From: Acidiferrobacter sp.
GTDB taxonomy: Bacteria; Pseudomonadota; Gammaproteobacteria; Arenicellales; UBA868
Reading direction: 5' to 3'
NCBI GenBank assembly: GCA_002694065.1
Contig: NZKZ01000117.1
Coordinates: 14,939 to 23,117 of the forward strand
Length of the DNA stretch: 8,179 nucleotides
The position numbers and the translations under genes were made by a program. Below, one piece after another: positions 1 to 6,609 of this stretch; position 1 is the first letter of the stretch; each line of letters begins with the position of its first letter. A model generated the notes under the pieces. It was not told the DNA's origin. It worked only from the letters and a program-made list of their open reading frames with translations, and did no database searches.

Positions 1-576
1 GCCCGTACCACCGAGAGCCAACTGCACCGCGAGATGGCTTCGGGACTTTCCTGCCCAGTCGGATTCAAGAATGGCACCGATGGCAATTTGAAGATAGCGG
101 TCGACGCGGTGGGGGCAGCGCAGCATCCCCATCATTTCCTGACGATTACCAAAAACGGCAACTCGGCGATTCTGACCACCGCGGGTAACGAGGATGGCCA
201 TGTGATTCTGCGCGGGGGACGTGAACCCAACTACGATGCCACAAGCATCGCATCGGCAGCGTCGCTGATGACAGATGCCGGGTTAGCGCCCCGCCTGCTG
301 GTGGATTGCAGTCACGCCAACAGCGGTAAAGACCCCCAGCGGCAGCCACAAGTCATCGACTCCGTCTGTGAGCAGCTTGTCGGCGGCGAACGACGGTTGA
401 TGGGAGTCATGATAGAAAGCCACTTGGTCGGGGGCCGCCAGGATATCGTTCCTGGACAAGCGCTGACCTATGGTCAGAGCATCACGGACAGTTGCATCGC
501 GTGGGATGAGACAACACCTTTGATTGCCCAACTGGCTGAAGCCGTGCGTAAACGCCGCTCAGGGGCCGCAAACTGA
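1..576 (+). CDS. aroF/aroG/aroH: 3-deoxy-7-phosphoheptulonate (DAHP) synthase, class I-alpha, C-terminal part
   Basis: The enzyme condenses phosphoenolpyruvate with erythrose 4-phosphate, the first step of the cytosolic shikimate pathway to aromatic amino acids. The reading frame is open from base 1 (beginning ARTTESQ) and stops at TGA 574-576, so about 191 C-terminal residues are present and roughly 150-160 are lost beyond the window edge; the true start is not visible. Family landmarks in order are ARTTESQ, SCPVGFKNGTDG, the TITKNGNSAI segment, GHVILRGGREPNY, the metal-site region CSHANSGKDP, GVMIESHLVGG and SITDSCIAWDET. These match the E. coli AroF/G/H family throughout. Which feedback isozyme (Tyr, Phe or Trp sensitive) it is cannot be decided, because the discriminating N-terminal residues are missing. 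A 193-bp gap with a hairpin separates it from sat, so it is probably a separate transcription unit. Confidence 0.95.
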   Translation, partial: ARTTESQLHREMASGLSCPVGFKNGTDGNLKIAVDAVGAAQHPHHFLTITKNGNSAILTTAGNEDGHVILRGGREPNYDATSIASAASLMTDAGLAPRLLVDCSHANSGKDPQRQPQVIDSVCEQLVGGERRLMGVMIESHLVGGRQDIVPGQALTYGQSITDSCIAWDETTPLIAQLAEAVRKRRSGAAN

Positions 577-596
577 GTCCAGTCTGACGCTCCTCT

Positions 597-618
597 GAGG
601 CCATCTCTTCGATGCCTC
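597..618 (+). terminator. hairpin 20 bp after the DAHP synthase stop; possible weak terminator
   Basis: GAGGCCATC (597-605) pairs with GATGCCTC (611-618), giving eight base pairs with one bulged C and a five-base loop. Only a poor CTCTT follows instead of a T run, so intrinsic termination would be weak. An alternative pairing, GCCAT (600-604) with ATGGC (624-628), uses the same left arm. The rest of the 577-769 gap holds a 5-bp inverted repeat GCCTT/AAGGC (646-650/658-662) and no convincing sigma-70 promoter. Confidence 0.35.
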
Positions 619-642
619 CTCTTATGGCGTAATCAAAAGAAT

Positions 643-672
643 TTGGCCTTTTTCGTGAAGGCAAAATGATAT
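643..672 (+). promoter_or_regulatory. tentative promoter for sat
   Basis: TTGGCC (643-648, four of six matches to the -35 consensus) is followed after 18 bp by TGATAT (667-672, three of six matches to the -10 consensus). The GCCTT/AAGGC inverted repeat lies across the spacer and could be an operator. This is a weak match, offered only because the 193-bp gap before sat needs a promoter and nothing better is visible. Confidence 0.2.
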
Positions 673-769
673 GGTGCAGTTCGACAGCGGCCGGAGACAG
701 AGCGCTGCCCCGCTGACCATTAGAACCTGAGGCTGAAACCCTAAGCCGCCCCGATTCGGAGAGAAGAAA

Positions 770-1969
770 ATGATCAAACCCCATGGCAGTGATTCCCTGA
801 TGCCGTTGCTCGTTGACGACCCGGCCCGCCTTGAGGCACTGCGGACAGAAGCAGAGGATATGCCCTCCATGATGTTGAGTTCTGCGGCCGCCGCGAATGC
901 TGTGATGCTGGGCGCGGGCTATTTCACGCCGTTGCAGGGATTTATGAACAAGGCTGATGCTCTCGCTGTGGCTGAGCATATGCAAACAGGCAGCGGCGTT
1001 TTCTGGCCGGTGCCAGTGGTTAATCTCACCGCCGACGACAGTGGTATTTTGCCCGGATCACGGATTGCGTTGCGAGATCCGAATGTAACGGGGCATCCCG
1101 TTATCGCCATTCAGGATATCGAAGCCGTTGAGGTGCTCAGCGAAGAAGACGTCGACTTTATCGCGCAGCAGGTTTACCGCACCAACGATGAAGCACATCC
1201 CGGTGTTGCGACTTTTACATCGCTTGGGCGCGTGCTGGTGTCCGGACCGATCCAAGTGTTGAACCTCAGTTACTTCGAAACGGATTTTCCGGAGACCTTC
1301 CGTACGGCCGTTGAAATTCGCTCTGAGATTGAAAAGCGCGGCTGGGAGCGCGTGGTCGCCTTCCAGACCAGGAACCCGATGCATCGTGCCCATGAAGAGT
1401 TATGCAAAATGGCACTCGAGGCGGTGGATGCCGACGGCATCTTGATTCATATGCTCCTGGGAAAACTCAAGCCGGGGGATATCCCTGCAGATGTTCGGGA
1501 TGCGGCAATTCGGAAGATGGTCGAGCTGTACTTCCCCCCCAACTCGGTAATGATCACAGGTTACGGTTTTGACATGCTTTACGCGGGCCCGCGTGAGGCG
1601 GTGCTGCATGCGCTGTTCCGCCAGAACGCCGGGTGTACACACCTTATTGTCGGTCGGGATCATGCAGGAGTGGGGGATTACTACGGCGCGTTTGATGCCC
1701 AGACGATCTTTGATGAATCCGTGCCAGACGGTGCGATGGAGATCGAGATATTCAAAGCGGATCACACGGCCTATTCGAAAAAACTCAATAAGGTAGTGAT
1801 GATGCGTGACGCGCCGGATCATGCGAAAGAGGATTTTGTGTTGTTGTCCGGGACACGCGTTCGCGAGATGCTGGGCGCTGGCGAAGACTTGCCGGTGGAG
1901 TTCGCTCGGCCGGAAGTGGCGCGCATTCTGATGGACCACTATGCCGAGGAGGCAGCAAACAGCGCCTGA
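770..1969 (+). CDS. sat: sulfate adenylyltransferase (ATP sulfurylase), single-domain Sat
   Basis: Sat interconverts ATP plus sulfate and adenosine 5'-phosphosulfate plus pyrophosphate in the cytosol. It serves sulfate assimilation, or runs in the ATP-forming direction in dissimilatory sulfur oxidation. The 399-residue protein has the N-terminal PUA-like half (about 1-165) and the nucleotidyltransferase half with QTRNPMHRAHE at 199-209 (sulfate/ATP-binding QTRNP and the HRAH signature), GRDHAG at 295-300 and SGTRVREML at 360-368. The length is normal for bacterial Sat without a fused C-terminal APS kinase domain. ATG 770 is preceded by GGAGAG (758-763) at good spacing. This is unrelated to the two-subunit CysD/CysN enzyme of E. 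coli. No aprAB, cysC or transporter gene is adjacent, so the direction of the reaction cannot be inferred from context. Confidence 0.96.
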   Translation: MIKPHGSDSLMPLLVDDPARLEALRTEAEDMPSMMLSSAAAANAVMLGAGYFTPLQGFMNKADALAVAEHMQTGSGVFWPVPVVNLTADDSGILPGSRIALRDPNVTGHPVIAIQDIEAVEVLSEEDVDFIAQQVYRTNDEAHPGVATFTSLGRVLVSGPIQVLNLSYFETDFPETFRTAVEIRSEIEKRGWERVVAFQTRNPMHRAHEELCKMALEAVDADGILIHMLLGKLKPGDIPADVRDAAIRKMVELYFPPNSVMITGYGFDMLYAGPREAVLHALFRQNAGCTHLIVGRDHAGVGDYYGAFDAQTIFDESVPDGAMEIEIFKADHTAYSKKLNKVVMMRDAPDHAKEDFVLLSGTRVREMLGAGEDLPVEFARPEVARILMDHYAEEAANSA

Positions 1970-1999
1970 TTGAAACAGGGGGCGCCGTTCGATAGAACA

Positions 2000-2031
2000 A
2001 TGGCCCCGGACGCTTTAGTGTCCGGGGCCAT
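2000..2031. terminator. bidirectional terminator hairpin between convergent genes
   Basis: A perfect 12-bp stem, ATGGCCCCGGAC (2000-2011) with its complement (2020-2031), encloses an 8-base loop. It lies 30 bp after the sat stop and 7 bp after the stop of the convergent Trm112 gene, which fits a shared terminator. There is no T run after it on the plus strand. On the minus strand the stem is followed by TGTTCTATC, only modestly T-rich, so efficiency may rest on stem stability. Confidence 0.8.
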
Positions 2032-2038
2032 AAGCGAA

Positions 2039-2305
2039 TTACAGACTGCTGAACTGGTCGGCAGGGATGCTTTCGTTTTCCAGCATCACGGGAATGTTGT
2101 CATCTATCCGGTATATCCGCTGCCCATTCTGGGTGATCAATCCTTCTGAGAGGGTCTCGGTAACGCTGTCATTGCCGGCGTTAGTGATTTGCCCACCAGC
2201 GATCTGATGGTTGATTTGGCCCAGTTCATCGGTACTCAGGAGTCTGAGCGGCTGCTTGGTTACCGGGCAACACAGAATCTCTAGCAGTTGTCGGTCTATC
2301 GGCAT
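2039..2305 (-). CDS. Trm112 family protein (YcaR-like), extended and lacking zinc cysteines
   Basis: The 88-residue protein opens with LLEILCCPVTKQPL (residues 7-20), the Trm112/YcaR signature, and ends with the conserved YRIDDNIPVMLENES segment (65-79). In yeast and archaea Trm112 is an activating subunit of RNA and protein methyltransferases. In bacteria the family is small and its function is mostly unassigned; some members are encoded beside lipid A synthesis genes (lpxK/kdsB), which are not present here. Bacterial members are usually about 60 residues, so roughly 25 extra residues sit in the middle (about 25-55). The only cysteines are C12 and C13, so the zinc site seen in eukaryotic Trm112 is missing. 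ATG 2305 has an AAAGGA (2323-2318 on the minus strand) with a rather long 12-base spacing. It is convergent with sat and divergent from the cation transporter. Confidence 0.85.
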   Translation of the reverse strand: MPIDRQLLEILCCPVTKQPLRLLSTDELGQINHQIAGGQITNAGNDSVTETLSEGLITQNGQRIYRIDDNIPVMLENESIPADQFSSL

Positions 2306-2350
2306 GGAGGATACCCGTCCTTTCTCTGGCGATTTCTGAAGATGTGCCTG

Positions 2351-2358
2351 AGTATACT
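2351..2358. promoter_or_regulatory. palindromic -10 element for divergent promoters
   Basis: AGTATACT is its own reverse complement, so a TATACT -10 box (five of six matches) can be read on both strands. It lies in the 113-bp gap between the divergent Trm112 and transporter starts. It would give leaders of roughly 40 nt (minus) and 55 nt (plus). No good -35 is seen on either side. Confidence 0.4.
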
Positions 2359-2370
2359 GTGGGGCCTCTT

Positions 2371-2387
2371 CGGGCGGGAATTGCCCG
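2371..2387 (+). other. leader hairpin upstream of the cation transporter
   Basis: CGGGC (2371-2375) pairs with GCCCG (2383-2387) across a 7-base loop in the presumed 5' leader, about 30 bp before the start codon. It is short and there is no run of T after it. It does not cover the AAGGA ribosome binding site (2404-2408), so any regulatory role is speculative. Confidence 0.25.
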
Positions 2388-2418
2388 GCACCGATTTATT
2401 CGCAAGGAACTGATCATC

Positions 2419-3540
2419 ATGGCCTCTGGATCGCGCCGTGCCGTTGTCACTGCAATCGTAGGTAACGGCACCCTGACCGTACTGAAGTTCGCCGTCGCGC
2501 TGCCGACTCAGTCCGCAGCGTTGATGAATGAAGCTGTGCACAGTTTGATGGACACGCTCAACCAGTTGTTTCTGCTGATCGGCCTTGTTCAGGGAGAGAA
2601 GCGAGCCGATGGGCGTTATGCATTTGGCCATGGGCAGAAGAAATATCTCTGGAATCTGTGGAGCGCCATAGGACTGTTTTCGATCGGGTGTGGACTGGGG
2701 TTGGCACATGCCTGGCATGCCTGGCAGGAACTGGGGGAGATAACGGCCCGACCGGAGGTCGTACTTGGCAGCCTGCGGATCGATCTCATATGGTTGGCGG
2801 GAGTTGTGTTGTTGATCGCGCTGGTTGTCGAAGCCTATGTTCTCAAAATAGCCTGGCTTGAGTTTCGCCGGCGTGCCCAGGACGAAGGTATCTCGACATG
2901 GCAAAAACTTTTTCGGCCGACAGACCCCACCTTGCTGGCTGTATTGCTGGAGGATGCCATCGCTGTGGTCGGCGTACTGCTGGCGGGGTCTGGCATTGCG
3001 CTGACCCGTCTGACTGGCAATGGAATGTGGGATGTAGGCTTTTCGATAGCGATCGCACTGATGCTTGGCGTGACCGCTATTGTCCTCGGCGCGATCAATA
3101 TGCGATTGCTGACCGATGTTCGTGATCGAGAAGCAGAGGCGATCTTTGATACCATCGTCAAAGCGCACCGCGAAATTGAGCGGTACCACGACCTTCGCAG
3201 TATTGTTGTCGACGAAGCCAACACGGTACTGGTCGCTGAGATAGAGCTGCGCGAAGAAGCGGTGTTGGCCGGACTGCGAAACGAGATCGCTCAGCATGAA
3301 GCGGCCTTGATGTCTGCCTTGCCCTCGACGCGTCAGGATGATTCGGCGCTGCAGGAGTACGTTGCCGACCGCGCCGCTGTACAGGCAACGCTGGAGCGCA
3401 CCGAAACACTGATTGACGAACTTGAGCGACTGATGCGAGAGCGGTGCCCACGGGTCTCTCATATCACAATAGAGGTAGAAGGCATCGCGCCGCAGGAGGC
3501 AGTCGATGCTCTTGAAGAAACACCACAACAGGAATCCTGA
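2419..3540 (+). CDS. cation diffusion facilitator (CDF) family transporter
   Basis: CDF proteins are inner-membrane, proton-coupled exporters of Zn, Mn, Fe or similar divalent metals. ATG 2419 has AAGGA (2404-2408) at a 10-base spacing and gives 373 residues; an in-frame GTG at 2344 lies upstream of the likely promoter and has no clear site. Six membrane segments are visible at about 7-28, 35-57, 77-98, 124-143, 171-191 and 205-226. The second carries the HxxxD metal-site pattern (H41, D45 in NEAVHSLMDTLNQ). In the fifth, the usual HxxxD reads VLLED (175-179), with E178 and D179 kept and the His missing, as in ZnT9-like members. The cytoplasmic C-terminal domain (227-355) contains a long charged helical stretch (about 277-340) that looks like a coiled-coil insertion. 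Metal specificity cannot be read from the sequence. The gene abuts fkpA directly, suggesting one transcript. Confidence 0.9.
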   Translation: MASGSRRAVVTAIVGNGTLTVLKFAVALPTQSAALMNEAVHSLMDTLNQLFLLIGLVQGEKRADGRYAFGHGQKKYLWNLWSAIGLFSIGCGLGLAHAWHAWQELGEITARPEVVLGSLRIDLIWLAGVVLLIALVVEAYVLKIAWLEFRRRAQDEGISTWQKLFRPTDPTLLAVLLEDAIAVVGVLLAGSGIALTRLTGNGMWDVGFSIAIALMLGVTAIVLGAINMRLLTDVRDREAEAIFDTIVKAHREIERYHDLRSIVVDEANTVLVAEIELREEAVLAGLRNEIAQHEAALMSALPSTRQDDSALQEYVADRAAVQATLERTETLIDELERLMRERCPRVSHITIEVEGIAPQEAVDALEETPQQES

Positions 3541-4239
3541 ATGACTACAAAAAAATCTTTCTTGTCCTCGCTGGCGCTGGCAATCACCTTGATGCCGGTA
3601 GGGAGCAGTGCAGAGAACACTGCACCCAAGAGCCCGACCGAACAGTTCAGTTATGCCTTGGGTTTTCAGATCGGAACCCAAATTGCCCGGCAGATGATGA
3701 CCGAAGGGCTTGATCTTGATCCCGGTTATCTTGCCCAGGCAATTGAGGATGTTCTGTCTGGGGCAACCCCCGCAATCACGCAGGCCGAGATGGATGCCGC
3801 TATCACCGCCATTCAGCAGCAATCTCAGGAGAAAAGCATGGAAAAAGTAAAGGCCGCCGAACAGGCCGGGCAGGAGTTTCGACAGACCTATCAGAGCCAG
3901 GAGGGTGTCAGTGCGACCGAAAGCGGCATTCTGTATCGGGTGTTAACGCCGGGCACCGGCTCACAGCCGAAGATCGATGATACGGTTGTCGTTCACTACC
4001 GCGGCACGCTCGTGGATGGGACCGAATTCGACAGTTCCATCCGGCGCGGCCAACCGGCGACCTTCAGTCTGGGAGGCATTATTCCTGGGTGGCAGGAAGC
4101 CCTCCAGTTGATGAATGAAGGGGCGCGCTGGGAGGTGGTGATTCCGCCTGAGCTCGCTTATGGCGAGACCGGTGCTGGCGGGGCAATCGGCCCTCAGGAA
4201 ACACTCATTTTTGAAATTGAGCTGATTGAGGTGAAATAA
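3541..4239 (+). CDS. fkpA: periplasmic FKBP-type peptidyl-prolyl cis-trans isomerase (FkpA/Mip-like)
   Basis: The enzyme speeds cis-trans isomerisation of proline bonds and acts as a folding chaperone for envelope proteins. The 232-residue precursor has a Sec signal peptide (KK at 4-5, hydrophobic 8-20, likely cleavage after SSA-24). A helical FKBP N-terminal dimerisation domain follows (about 32-118, SPTEQFSYALGFQIG to the Q/E/K-rich helix). The FKBP catalytic domain covers about 140-232, with VVVHYRGTLVDG, EFDSS, GGIIPGWQEAL, AYGETGAGG and LIFEIELIEV. The pocket residues expected of active FKBPs are visible: Y153, F163, D164, I180, W184, Y207 and F224. ATG 3541 follows the transporter TGA directly, with AGGA at 3530-3533 inside the end of that gene, so translation is probably coupled. 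The symbol is by domain architecture; mip or fklB would be an equally fair label. Confidence 0.92.
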   Translation: MTTKKSFLSSLALAITLMPVGSSAENTAPKSPTEQFSYALGFQIGTQIARQMMTEGLDLDPGYLAQAIEDVLSGATPAITQAEMDAAITAIQQQSQEKSMEKVKAAEQAGQEFRQTYQSQEGVSATESGILYRVLTPGTGSQPKIDDTVVVHYRGTLVDGTEFDSSIRRGQPATFSLGGIIPGWQEALQLMNEGARWEVVIPPELAYGETGAGGAIGPQETLIFEIELIEVK

Positions 4240-4280
4240 ACCTCTCACCTAGACTCCAATGGAGACTGAAGACTACATAA

Positions 4281-4345
4281 GGACAGTATCGGGTAAAGCA
4301 TAAGAAATCCTTCCGATCCTATCGGCAAGAGCCTGATACTGTACC
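4281..4345. repeat. nested inverted repeat in the fkpA-serA gap
   Basis: ACAGTATC (4283-4290) pairs with GATACTGT (4335-4342). The stem extends inward through G-U, G-C, G-C and U-G pairs (4291-4294 with 4331-4334) and outward through two G-C pairs past a bulged A at 4343. Inside the loop a second hairpin, CCGAT/ATCGG (4313-4317 and 4321-4325, three-base loop), is visible. No T run follows, so it is not a standard terminator. The remaining 4240-4453 gap shows only an A-rich stretch (4361-4377) and weak -10-like boxes. Confidence 0.5.
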
Positions 4346-4380
4346 GATCCGCCGCGATCGCAAAAAACCCTCAAAAATCG

Positions 4381-4410
4381 TATAAGTTCGAGAGGCGAAC
4401 GTCGTAGAAT
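4381..4410 (+). promoter_or_regulatory. candidate -10 boxes for the serA operon
   Basis: TATAAG (4381-4386) and TAGAAT (4405-4410) each match the -10 consensus at five of six positions, but no good -35 lies 16-18 bp upstream of either. A short inverted repeat GTTCG/CGAAC (4386-4390 and 4396-4400) lies between them. A promoter is expected here because serA follows a 214-bp gap. Confidence 0.25.
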
Positions 4411-4453
4411 ACGCAACCCTTTTGATCCTTATGTGACACTCATTGGAGGCGCT

Positions 4454-5422
4454 TTGAAGATTTTATTTGCAGACAAGTTTCCTGAGGCCCAGTTGCAGCA
4501 ACTGCAGGACCAGGGCCACGAGTGCGATCTACAACCTGATCTTGATGGCGACACTTTGCCTCAGGCGGTGAATGATGCAGAGGTGCTGGTTGTCCGCAGC
4601 ACGAAGATTACGTCTGACACTATCGCCGCCGCGGCCTCTTTGCGATTGATTATCCGCGCGGGTGCCGGAACGAATACCATCGACAAGGATGCGGCCGCAG
4701 ACCGGGGTATTCCGGTCTGCAATATACCTGGGAAGAATGCAGTCGCCGTCGCCGAACTGGCTATGGGTCTGCTGATCGCTATTGACCGGAGGATTCCGGA
4801 GAATGTTATCGACCTGAGAGCAGGCCGCTGGAACAAGAAAAAGTATTCAGTCGCGCAGGGTCTGATGGGCCGTCACATGGGGATCATCGGACTCGGCGCC
4901 ATTGGACTTGCAGTCGCAGAGCGGGCGAGAGCCTTTGGCATACATGTCTATGTAGTGGATAAGCCCGATCGGAGCGCCCAGACTCGAGAGACTCTGGCAG
5001 GCCTCGGTCTCCAAACCGTTCCCGATTTGGATTCGATGCTGAACGTCTGCGACATTATCAGCCTGCATGTCCCGAGTGCGGCCGAGACCAAGGGTATGGT
5101 GGATGCGGAATTTGTCGCTAAGCTTCAACCGGGCGCCATTCTCATCAACGCCTCGCGCGGTGACGTCATTGATGAGACGGCGTTGCTTGCGGCCATGAAT
5201 GAGAAGGGGATACGCGCAGGATTGGATGTTTATGCCGACGAGCCCTCCGCAGGCGAGGGTGCGTTCTCGTCTGCTTTGGCGAGTCACCCCAACACGTGCG
5301 GCACACATCACATTGGTGCGTCCACGGATCAAGCACAAAAAGCGGTATCTGACGGCGTCCTGGAAGTAATTGAGGCGTTTGTAGGCGGTACCGTCATGAA
5401 CTGTGTGAACGGCCAGGGCTGA
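4454..5422 (+). CDS. serA: D-3-phosphoglycerate dehydrogenase, short form without ACT domain
   Basis: SerA oxidises 3-phosphoglycerate to 3-phosphohydroxypyruvate with NAD, the committed step of serine synthesis. The TTG at 4454 gives a protein starting (M)KILFADKF, a typical start for the family, and has GGAGG at 4445-4449 four bases upstream. The GTG at 4433 would add seven residues and has no ribosome site. The 322-residue product has the Rossmann motif GLGAIG (146-151) with the NAD-ribose acid D169 at the end of VYVVD. The catalytic triad is R235 (NASRGD), E263 (DVYADEP) and H286 (HIGAST). The substrate-side segments VRSTKIT, RAGAGTNTID and RWNKKKY resemble phosphoglycerate dehydrogenases more than other 2-hydroxyacid dehydrogenases. 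It ends after the catalytic unit, so the serine-sensing ACT domain of E. coli SerA is missing and feedback control must differ. serC downstream supports the assignment. Confidence 0.9.
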   Translation: MKILFADKFPEAQLQQLQDQGHECDLQPDLDGDTLPQAVNDAEVLVVRSTKITSDTIAAAASLRLIIRAGAGTNTIDKDAAADRGIPVCNIPGKNAVAVAELAMGLLIAIDRRIPENVIDLRAGRWNKKKYSVAQGLMGRHMGIIGLGAIGLAVAERARAFGIHVYVVDKPDRSAQTRETLAGLGLQTVPDLDSMLNVCDIISLHVPSAAETKGMVDAEFVAKLQPGAILINASRGDVIDETALLAAMNEKGIRAGLDVYADEPSAGEGAFSSALASHPNTCGTHHIGASTDQAQKAVSDGVLEVIEAFVGGTVMNCVNGQG

Positions 5423-5486
5423 ATCGGTCCGCACACCTCGATAGATCCCTGAATACCTACCAGAGAAGCTAAGCAAAAAGAGATAA

Positions 5487-5501
5487 ATGAGTCATGACTG
5501 A
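5487..5501 (+). other. four-codon mini-ORF overlapping the serC start
   Basis: ATG AGT CAT GAC TGA (Met-Ser-His-Asp-stop) begins seven bases before serC and overlaps its ATG in another frame. A purine-rich AAAAGAGATAA precedes it and is closer to ideal spacing for this ATG than any site is for serC, so it could couple or tune initiation. It may equally be chance. Confidence 0.2.
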
Positions 5502-6582
5502 GAGAGTGCACAATTTCAGCGCGGGACCCTGCACCCTGCCGCTGTCCGTTCTGGAAGAGAGTCAGGCTGAGTTCGTGGATTATCACGGCGCCGGTATGTC
5601 TTTGATCGAAATGAGCCACCGGGGCAAGCATTTTGTCGCTGTCCATGAAGAGGCGATTGATCTTGTGCGGACAGTGTATGGCGTGCCCGATGAGTTTGAT
5701 GTGTTGTTCTTGCAAGGCGGGGCAACCCTGCAATTCGCCATGATACCGATGAATCTGTTGAAGAGTGGTGAGAAGGGCGCCTATGTCAATTCCGGAACCT
5801 GGGCAAAAGGGGCGATCGCCGATGCCCAGCATTATGGAGACGTCTACACCGCCTGGGACGGGACAGACTGTAACTTTACCCGGATGCCCAATACGGACGA
5901 GATTGAAATTCAGTCAGGCACGCGGTATCTGCATTTGACGTCGAACGAGACTATCGGAGGCATCCGGTTTGCCCACTGGCCGAAAGTGGACGTCCCCCTG
6001 ATCGGTGACATGTCCTCCGACTATATGTCACGCCCGGTGCCCTGGGATCGTTTCGATCTGGTTTATGGCGGCGCGCAGAAGAACCTTGGCCCTGCAGGAA
6101 TGGCGTTAGTCATCATTCGAAAAACAGTGGCTCGGGAGAACAATCAGAACATCGGCCGGTATCTTCGTTACGACATACAGGCCGATAAAGATTCCATGTT
6201 CAATCCCCCGCCGGTGTTTCCGATCTACATGCTCGGCAAAGTGCTCAAATGGATGCGTGATCAAGGCGGTGTAGAGGCGATGGAGCGCCAGGCAGAGGAC
6301 AAGGCAGGCATCCTGTATCGGGCGATTGACCAGAGCAGCGGTTATTACCGTTGTCCGGTCGATGTGGATTCACGGTCGGTGATGAACGTCGTTTTCCGGC
6401 TGCCTACTGAGGATCTGGAAAAGACGTTTCTTTCAGGTGCGGACGCAGCAGGTCTGCTGAATCTCAAAGGGCACCGCAGCGTCGGGGGTATTCGCGCGAG
6501 CATCTACAACGCCCTGCCCAAGGAAGGGGTACAGGCACTCGCCACGTTCATGTCAGAGTTTCAAAGCGCTCATCCTGCTTGA
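5494..6582 (+). CDS. serC: phosphoserine aminotransferase
   Basis: SerC is a cytosolic PLP enzyme that converts 3-phosphohydroxypyruvate plus glutamate to phosphoserine, the step after SerA. In many bacteria it also acts in pyridoxal phosphate synthesis. The 362-residue protein is the same length as E. coli SerC. It shows FSAGPCTLP (8-16), SHRGKHF (41-47), GGATLQF (75-81, cofactor phosphate binding), TSNETIGG (149-156), DMSSDYMSRP (172-181), the PLP lysine K196 in GGAQKNLGP, and GHRSVGGIRASIYNA (326-340, substrate binding). All catalytic landmarks are intact. ATG 5494 is chosen because it gives the family N-terminus; its ribosome site is weak (AAAAGAGAT). It lies 71 bp after serA and 27 bp before the DUF1015 gene, with no terminator in either gap, so the three are probably cotranscribed. 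Confidence 0.97.
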   Translation: MTERVHNFSAGPCTLPLSVLEESQAEFVDYHGAGMSLIEMSHRGKHFVAVHEEAIDLVRTVYGVPDEFDVLFLQGGATLQFAMIPMNLLKSGEKGAYVNSGTWAKGAIADAQHYGDVYTAWDGTDCNFTRMPNTDEIEIQSGTRYLHLTSNETIGGIRFAHWPKVDVPLIGDMSSDYMSRPVPWDRFDLVYGGAQKNLGPAGMALVIIRKTVARENNQNIGRYLRYDIQADKDSMFNPPPVFPIYMLGKVLKWMRDQGGVEAMERQAEDKAGILYRAIDQSSGYYRCPVDVDSRSVMNVVFRLPTEDLEKTFLSGADAAGLLNLKGHRSVGGIRASIYNALPKEGVQALATFMSEFQSAHPA

Positions 6583-6609
6583 GCGTTCGGATACGCGTTT
6601 GGAGCTAAT

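Noticed and set aside
2344..2418. In-frame GTG 2344 as the start of the CDF transporter.
   Set aside because: It overlaps the likely promoter and lacks a ribosome site, while ATG 2419 has AAGGA at good spacing and gives the expected N-terminus.
2296..3822. A 508-codon open frame on the minus strand across the CDF transporter and the start of fkpA.
   Set aside because: It lies opposite two genes with clear family motifs, is rich in Arg, Gln, Cys and His as antisense frames in GC-rich DNA are, and shows no domain.
4354..4361. GCGATCGC palindrome, identical to the cyanobacterial HIP1 octamer.
   Set aside because: HIP1 is meaningful only when highly repeated. I noted only this copy, and the gene content is proteobacterial.
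4386..4400. GTTCG/CGAAC inverted repeat before serA as a regulator site.
   Set aside because: Five base pairs with a 5-base spacer is within chance expectation for a gap of this size; it is mentioned only under the promoter entry.
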